64,000 bases of DNA from Thermoplasmata archaeon (GTDB lineage Archaea; Thermoplasmatota; Thermoplasmata; Lutacidiplasmatales; UBA184), in contig DAHUZZ010000005.1 of NCBI GenBank assembly GCA_027314915.1, forward strand, positions 46,486 through 110,485, written 5' to 3'. Below the pieces are notes generated by a model that saw only the letters and a list, made by a program, of their open reading frames with translations, made no database searches and was not told where the DNA came from. Positions 60,569-64,000 of this stretch are shown here, piece by piece. The position numbers and the translations under genes were made by a program. Numbering within the stretch: position 1 is the first letter of the stretch; every line of letters starts with the position of its first letter.

Positions 60569-61332
60569 CCGCCGACCCGCGGCGCGAGCCGAAGTCGCCC
60601 GGCGCCCTCCCCTACGGGGACGAGACCTACGCGGACGGCTTCGCGGCCGGCTACGGCGAGGGGCTCCGCGAGGGGCTCCGGGAGGTCCTCGGCCATGTCA
60701 CGCGGGGCCACACGGTCGCCGAGCTGAGGATGCTGGTCGAGAGCCGGCTCGCGCGGATCCACGAGGACGTCGAGCTCAAGCGGAAGAGCCTCACGAACCC
60801 CCCGCAGCGGACCCCCTGGACCGCCCTCCTGAGGACCCCCCGGCCCGCGCCGCGGCCCGTGGGGGAGCCGGCCCTGCCGGAGTTCGCCTTCGGGCGGTCC
60901 TACCTCTTCCGGGAGGAGCGGCCCGACCGTGCGCTCGCCTTCCTGCGCCGGGTCGCCCCCGAGCACGCCCGGGTGCTCTGGGTGAGCCAGCAGCCCCCGC
61001 CCGAGCTCGGCGGGGGCGGGGCGGACCGGGTCGTCCCGATCCGGCCGACGGCGCGCGCCGGAGGGGACGGGAGCGTCCCGGGGGTCGGACCCGGCGAGAT
61101 CGCGGGCCGGATCCAGACGCTGTGCGGCGGCGGACCCCCGGTCGTCGTCTTCAGCGATGCGCTCGAATACCTCCTCTCCGAGTACGGTCCCGAGACGACC
61201 GTGCGGTTCGCGATGTGGCTTCCACCGTGGGCGCAGGAGTCCGGGGGCACCGCGATCGTCTCGCTCGATCCCGGTACGATGGCCGAGCAGGACCTGAGGA
61301 GGGTCCAGAAGGCCTTCACGAGCCTCGTCTAG
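60565..61332 (+). CDS. DUF835-domain protein
   Basis: 255 residues. The N-terminal 100 residues are polar, with a short Gly-rich repeat (DGFAAGYGEGLREGLRE) and a helical segment. The C-terminal part (about 110-255) matches the archaeal DUF835 domain: RSYLFREERPDRALAFLRRV, then VVVFSDALEYLLSEYG and GTAIVSLDPGTM. The function of this domain is unknown; it is often found in Thermoplasmatota and methanogen signalling-like proteins. GTG 60565 overlaps the DUF35 stop, so it is translated with the mevalonate genes. Confidence 0.78.
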   Translation: MTADPRREPKSPGALPYGDETYADGFAAGYGEGLREGLREVLGHVTRGHTVAELRMLVESRLARIHEDVELKRKSLTNPPQRTPWTALLRTPRPAPRPVGEPALPEFAFGRSYLFREERPDRALAFLRRVAPEHARVLWVSQQPPPELGGGGADRVVPIRPTARAGGDGSVPGVGPGEIAGRIQTLCGGGPPVVVFSDALEYLLSEYGPETTVRFAMWLPPWAQESGGTAIVSLDPGTMAEQDLRRVQKAFTSLV

Positions 61333-61339
61333 CCCGAGC

Positions 61340-62548
61340 ATGGAGATCGCCTGCTTTTCCGACAGCTACCTTCCGATCCGCGACGGCGTGGCCGTCGAGG
61401 TGCACGCGCTCGCGCGCGCGCTCCAGCGGCTCGGCCACGGCGTGACGGTCTACGCCCCCGAGCCCGTCGCGGGCGCGCCGAGCCGGACCGAGGAGCTCGA
61501 CGGCGTCCCCGTCGTCCGGGTCCGGTCGCTCCCCGTCCCGATCTACCGCGAGTACCGGTGGGCGATGTTCCCGTTCCCCCATGTCGCCGGCCGCGACTTC
61601 GGCCAGAGCGTGGACGTCGTCCACGCGCACACGCCGGGGATCCTCGGCACGACGGCGCTCTTCGCCGCGCGCCGGTACCGGCGGCCGATCGTCGGCACCT
61701 TCCACACCGACGTCTACGCGGCCCGGGAGAGCTTCCAGAGCCACCGGCTGCTCAAGCTGTTCTTCTGGGTCGCCCGGTGGTACTCCCTGGGCGTGTACTA
61801 CCGGTGCGACGTGACCACGGTGCCGAGCCTGCCGGCCCGGGAGGCGCTGCTCTCGCACGCCCGCAAACCGTTCCGCCAGCCGGTCGAGGTGGTCCCCAAC
61901 GGGATCGAGGTCGACCGCTTCCGGCCGGGGCTCGGCGTGCCGGACTGGCGGAGCCGGTGCGGGTTCCCGGACGGCCCGCTCCTCACCTTCCTGGGCCGGC
62001 TCACCGCCGACAAGGGGATCCACCGGTTCCTGGACGCCCTGCACACCCTGCCGGCGGGCGAGCCGTGGTCGGCGGTCATCGCCGGCGGGGGGCCGGAGGA
62101 GCCCGCGATCCGGGCGCGGCTCCGTTCCGATCCCCGGCTCGCGTCCCGGGTCCGGTACGTGGGGCCCGTCGCCGAGGAGGAGAAGGCCGCGCTCCTCTCC
62201 CAGACCGACCTCTTCGTGCTGCCCTCGATCGCCGACACCTCCTCCCTCGCCGTGCTCGAGGCGATGGCCTCGGGGGCGGCCTGCGTGGTCTCGGACGTCG
62301 GCGGCCCCAGCGCCATCGTCCAGGAGGGGCGGACCGGACGGATCGTGCCGGTGGACGACCCGGCGCCGCTCCGGGGGATCCTGACGGAGCTGCTCGCCGA
62401 GCCGGCGCAGCGCGCGCGGCTCGCGGCGGCGGCGACGCGGTGGGTCCGCGACGAGGCCTCGATCGAGGCGACGGCGCGGCGCTTCGTCGCGCTCTACCGG
62501 GACGTGCTGGGCGAGGGAACGGTGCGCGGGACCCTCGCGCCCGGCTGA
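61340..62548 (+). CDS. GT4-family glycosyltransferase
   Basis: 402-residue GT-B retaining glycosyltransferase. The N-terminal domain has SDSYLPIRDGVAVEVHALA and VVHAHTPGILGTTALF. The C-terminal nucleotide-sugar site shows FLGRLTADKGIHRFLDAL and the EX7E-like region LPSIADTSSLAVLEAMASG. It resembles lipid-linked sugar transferases such as those acting on diacylglycerol or phosphatidylinositol. Its position 7 bases after DUF835, close to isoprenoid genes, would fit lipid head-group or dolichol glycan synthesis; this is inference. Confidence 0.9.
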   Translation: MEIACFSDSYLPIRDGVAVEVHALARALQRLGHGVTVYAPEPVAGAPSRTEELDGVPVVRVRSLPVPIYREYRWAMFPFPHVAGRDFGQSVDVVHAHTPGILGTTALFAARRYRRPIVGTFHTDVYAARESFQSHRLLKLFFWVARWYSLGVYYRCDVTTVPSLPAREALLSHARKPFRQPVEVVPNGIEVDRFRPGLGVPDWRSRCGFPDGPLLTFLGRLTADKGIHRFLDALHTLPAGEPWSAVIAGGGPEEPAIRARLRSDPRLASRVRYVGPVAEEEKAALLSQTDLFVLPSIADTSSLAVLEAMASGAACVVSDVGGPSAIVQEGRTGRIVPVDDPAPLRGILTELLAEPAQRARLAAAATRWVRDEASIEATARRFVALYRDVLGEGTVRGTLAPG

Positions 62549-62630
62549 AGGGTCCCGGGGCGCGCGCCCGCGCCCGGGCGGAGGGGGCTTCGGGGCCCGG
62601 GACGCTCCTCGAGGCGGGCTCCACGGGAGG

Positions 62631-62636
62631 CTTATC
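62631..62636 (+). promoter_or_regulatory. TATA box of the last plus-strand gene
   Basis: CTTATC, predicting a start near 62661 and a leader of about 17 bases before GTG 62678. Confidence 0.4.
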
Positions 62637-62677
62637 TCCCTGGACGGACGTCGTACGGCTGGAAGGGTCCGAGCCTC

Positions 62678-63766
62678 GTGGCGCGTCCCACGTCGGAGGA
62701 GCTCAACGCGATCGCCCGGATGGGCGGCCCGACGGCGCACGCGCGCTACAGCGAGCTCGCGCTCAAGCGGGCGGTCGACGAGTACCTCCCGCGTCGCCGC
62801 GACATGATCGCGCCGGTGGAGCTCCGGGTCGACGGCCGGGCGTATCCGCACCTGTTCGCCGCCCTCGCGGAGGTCTCGGTGGCCTTCGGGGAGATCGAGC
62901 TTCGCCGGAAGGGAGCGCCCCCGGAACCGGCCCGGTGGGAGTTCCTGCGCCCGTTCGACCGCCTCACCGTGCGGAGCCAGGGCGGCAGCGAGGCCCAGAC
63001 CGGGCCCGAGCCCGCCCGGAGGGTCATGGCCCGCCTCCTCCTCCGCGAGCAGTACGTGCCCATGGCCGCGCCGGGGGAGCGCCCCGCTCCGCCGCCGTCC
63101 CGCCCGTCCCCCCGGCCCGAGCTCTTCAGCCCCGCGACGCTCGCCCGGTACCTCCGCGCCACGGGCGTCGTTCCGTTCGCCCTTGCGATCGCCGTCTACT
63201 ATCCCGACGAGCGGGTCCGCTACGAGGTCGATCTCCTCGACTCGCAGCTCGAGGTGGACCCCCGCAGCCGGCGGATCTCTCCCGAGCGGCGCGTCCGGCG
63301 CGCGGCCCGGATCGGGCACGCGGTCGACCTCCTCGCGAGCGGCGGGGAGCTGTCGATGCCGTCGATCCGCGCCCTCGAGACGGTGGTCGAGACGAACGGG
63401 CTCACCGCGGTGGAGATGGCCCCGGTCTTCGGGGGCGTCCGGGAGCTCGGGGCCTCGGCGCTCGACTCGCTCGTCGCCCGGAAGCTCCTCGCGCTCGATC
63501 CCCGATCGGGGGTGTACGCCCCCCGGCTCGACGCCATCACCGCCTCGGTCGCGCGCGCCCCCGGGGCGGCGAGCGCCTCGCGCGTGGACCCCCGGCTCCG
63601 ATCGAACCTGGCCGAGCTCATCGCCCAGGCGGAGGCCAAGGCGAGCTGCCCGCTCTGCGGCGATCCGCTCCCGACCCCGCGCCGCGGGATCCTGTGCGCG
63701 AAGTGCCAGTCCCTCGTCGGCGGGGGGAGCCCCTCCGCCCCGCCGGGCGAGCCGCGCGGAAGGTAG
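62678..63766 (+). CDS. Unknown protein with C-terminal zinc ribbon
   Basis: 362 residues, not recognised. The N-terminal half is alpha/beta with VELRVDGRAYPHLFAALAEVSVAFGEIEL; a Pro-rich linker is near 130-150. The second half is helical, with a stretch (about 205-285) reminiscent of winged-helix folds. A C-terminal zinc ribbon is clear: CPLCGDPLPT (C325, C328) and CAKC (C341, C344). The start is GTG 62678. It is followed on the other strand by tRNA-Arg, only 1 base away. Confidence 0.7.
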   Translation: MARPTSEELNAIARMGGPTAHARYSELALKRAVDEYLPRRRDMIAPVELRVDGRAYPHLFAALAEVSVAFGEIELRRKGAPPEPARWEFLRPFDRLTVRSQGGSEAQTGPEPARRVMARLLLREQYVPMAAPGERPAPPPSRPSPRPELFSPATLARYLRATGVVPFALAIAVYYPDERVRYEVDLLDSQLEVDPRSRRISPERRVRRAARIGHAVDLLASGGELSMPSIRALETVVETNGLTAVEMAPVFGGVRELGASALDSLVARKLLALDPRSGVYAPRLDAITASVARAPGAASASRVDPRLRSNLAELIAQAEAKASCPLCGDPLPTPRRGILCAKCQSLVGGGSPSAPPGEPRGR

Positions 63767-63767
63767 G

Positions 63768-63874
63768 CGGGCCTGTCGGGAGTCTCCGCCCGGGAGCGTG
63801 GGCCTCCCGGACCTTTGAACCCGAGATTGCCGGCTTAGAAGGCCGGTACTTTATCCAGGCTAAGCTACAGGCCC
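63768..63874 (-). tRNA. tRNA-Arg (TCT) with a T-loop insert
   Basis: Minus strand: acceptor stem GGGCCTG (63874-63868) pairs with CAGGCCC (63775-63769), with G73 at 63768. The D-stem is GCTT/AAGT. The anticodon stem is CCGGC/GCCGG, with loop CTTCTAA and anticodon TCT at 63839-63837. The T-stem TCGGG (63824-63820) pairs with CCCGA (63780-63776), again with 39 bases between the halves. Removing 32 bases (63782-63813) leaves T-loop TTCAAAT and a 75-base tRNA. CCA is not encoded. Confidence 0.88.
63782..63813 (-). other. Predicted 32-nt T-loop intron of tRNA-Arg
   Basis: Insert positions 2-10 pair with 18-26 (one T/G wobble) around a 7-base loop. Exon TTCA faces GGAG at insert positions 27-30, and bulges AA^G and AC^T mark the likely cuts. 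Length and site equal those in tRNA-Ala and tRNA-His. Confidence 0.73.
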
Positions 63875-63883
63875 CAAGGGGAG

Positions 63884-63898
63884 TCCCGATTTTCGGGA
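63884..63898. promoter_or_regulatory. Inverted repeat in the tRNA-Arg promoter
   Basis: TCCCGA-TTT-TCGGGA, a perfect 6-bp inverted repeat lying between the tRNA TATA box and the predicted transcript start. It could be an operator or a chance repeat. Confidence 0.35.
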
Positions 63899-63903
63899 TT
63901 AAC
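63897..63903 (-). promoter_or_regulatory. TATA box of tRNA-Arg
   Basis: GTTAATC on the minus strand, about 26 bases before the first tRNA base. The remaining bases to the window end hold nothing I can recognise. Confidence 0.45.
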
Positions 63904-64000
63904 CCTTTCGGTGCGGCGGACGGCGTCTCGAGTCCAAGAATTAGTTCCCTTCCTGGCCCGACCGTCGGACACCCAGGCCTCGAGTGGAAAGAGGGGGTCC

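Noticed and set aside
63911-64000. GTG-initiated open frame running off the window end
   Set aside because: Only 30 codons are visible, with no motif and no well-placed promoter; cannot be told from chance in GC-rich DNA.
1-64000. CRISPR arrays, insertion sequences or prophage genes
   Set aside because: No regularly spaced repeats, transposase motifs or phage structural genes were seen; the content is chromosomal housekeeping.

Overview
This 64 kb window is a very GC-rich piece of an archaeal chromosome. Archaeal markers are topoisomerase VI, the fused RbkR-type CTP-dependent riboflavin kinase, TiaS, RaSEA, AglB, eL41, EF-1 beta, an LSm protein, PAC2, and the thiolase/HMG-CoA synthase/DUF35 set. 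TATA boxes sit about 27 bp upstream of many start codons, so many genes look leaderless, while genes inside operons are often joined by 4-base ATGA or GTGA overlaps. The gene content (complex I, citrate synthase, SucCD, DnaK, topoisomerase VI) and base composition suggest a high-GC, probably respiring Thermoplasmatota lineage such as the soil or groundwater Angelarchaeales-like groups. That placement is inference; no rRNA is present to test it.

Layout. 1-8556 (+): the end of a complex I operon (nuoL cut by the window edge, nuoM, nuoN), then geranylgeranyl reductase, prenyl diphosphate synthase, a membrane protein and a nitrilase-family enzyme. 8854-11965 (+): topoisomerase VI B and A. 11982-15153 (-): two unknown small proteins, a YHS-domain copper-type P-ATPase and a 47-residue YHS protein, divergent from a CGNR zinc-finger regulator (15228). 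15938-20660: eL41, a small Cys/His protein, sucD, sucC and coaBC (-), then a HAD phosphatase (+). 20661-32311 (-): tRNA-His, a PKD-like surface protein, a YdjM-type membrane protein, EF-1 beta, a zinc ribbon, a membrane-anchored exoprotein and a giant 2208-residue AglB. 32371-38344 (-): homocitrate/isopropylmalate synthase, LeuC/D-type dehydratase, a beta-decarboxylating dehydrogenase, a thiolase and a DUF35 protein. 38551-46093 (+): 2-oxoacid:ferredoxin oxidoreductase, tiaS, htpX, an unknown protein and hisS. 45951-49707 (-): TPD/CDIN1-like protein, nadE, raSEA, rbkR and LSm. 49800-56792: citrate synthase (+), dnaK (-), M20 hydrolase and cysteine desulfurase (+), PAC2 and a small helical protein (-). 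56936-63766 (+): tRNA-Ala, an HTH regulator, HMG-CoA synthase, a degenerate thiolase, DUF35, DUF835, a glycosyltransferase and an unknown zinc-ribbon protein. tRNA-Arg (-) closes the window.

The most striking observation concerns the tRNA genes. All three (His-GTG, Ala-GGC, Arg-TCT) are interrupted in the T-loop by an insert of exactly 32 nt at the same position. Each insert folds into a bulge-helix-bulge-like structure, and removing it gives the same mature T-loop, TTCAAAT. Other notable points are a mevalonate-operon thiolase lacking every catalytic residue, an AglB with a roughly 1250-residue chain of extracellular domains, and a YHS-based copper module with a palindrome across its divergent promoter.
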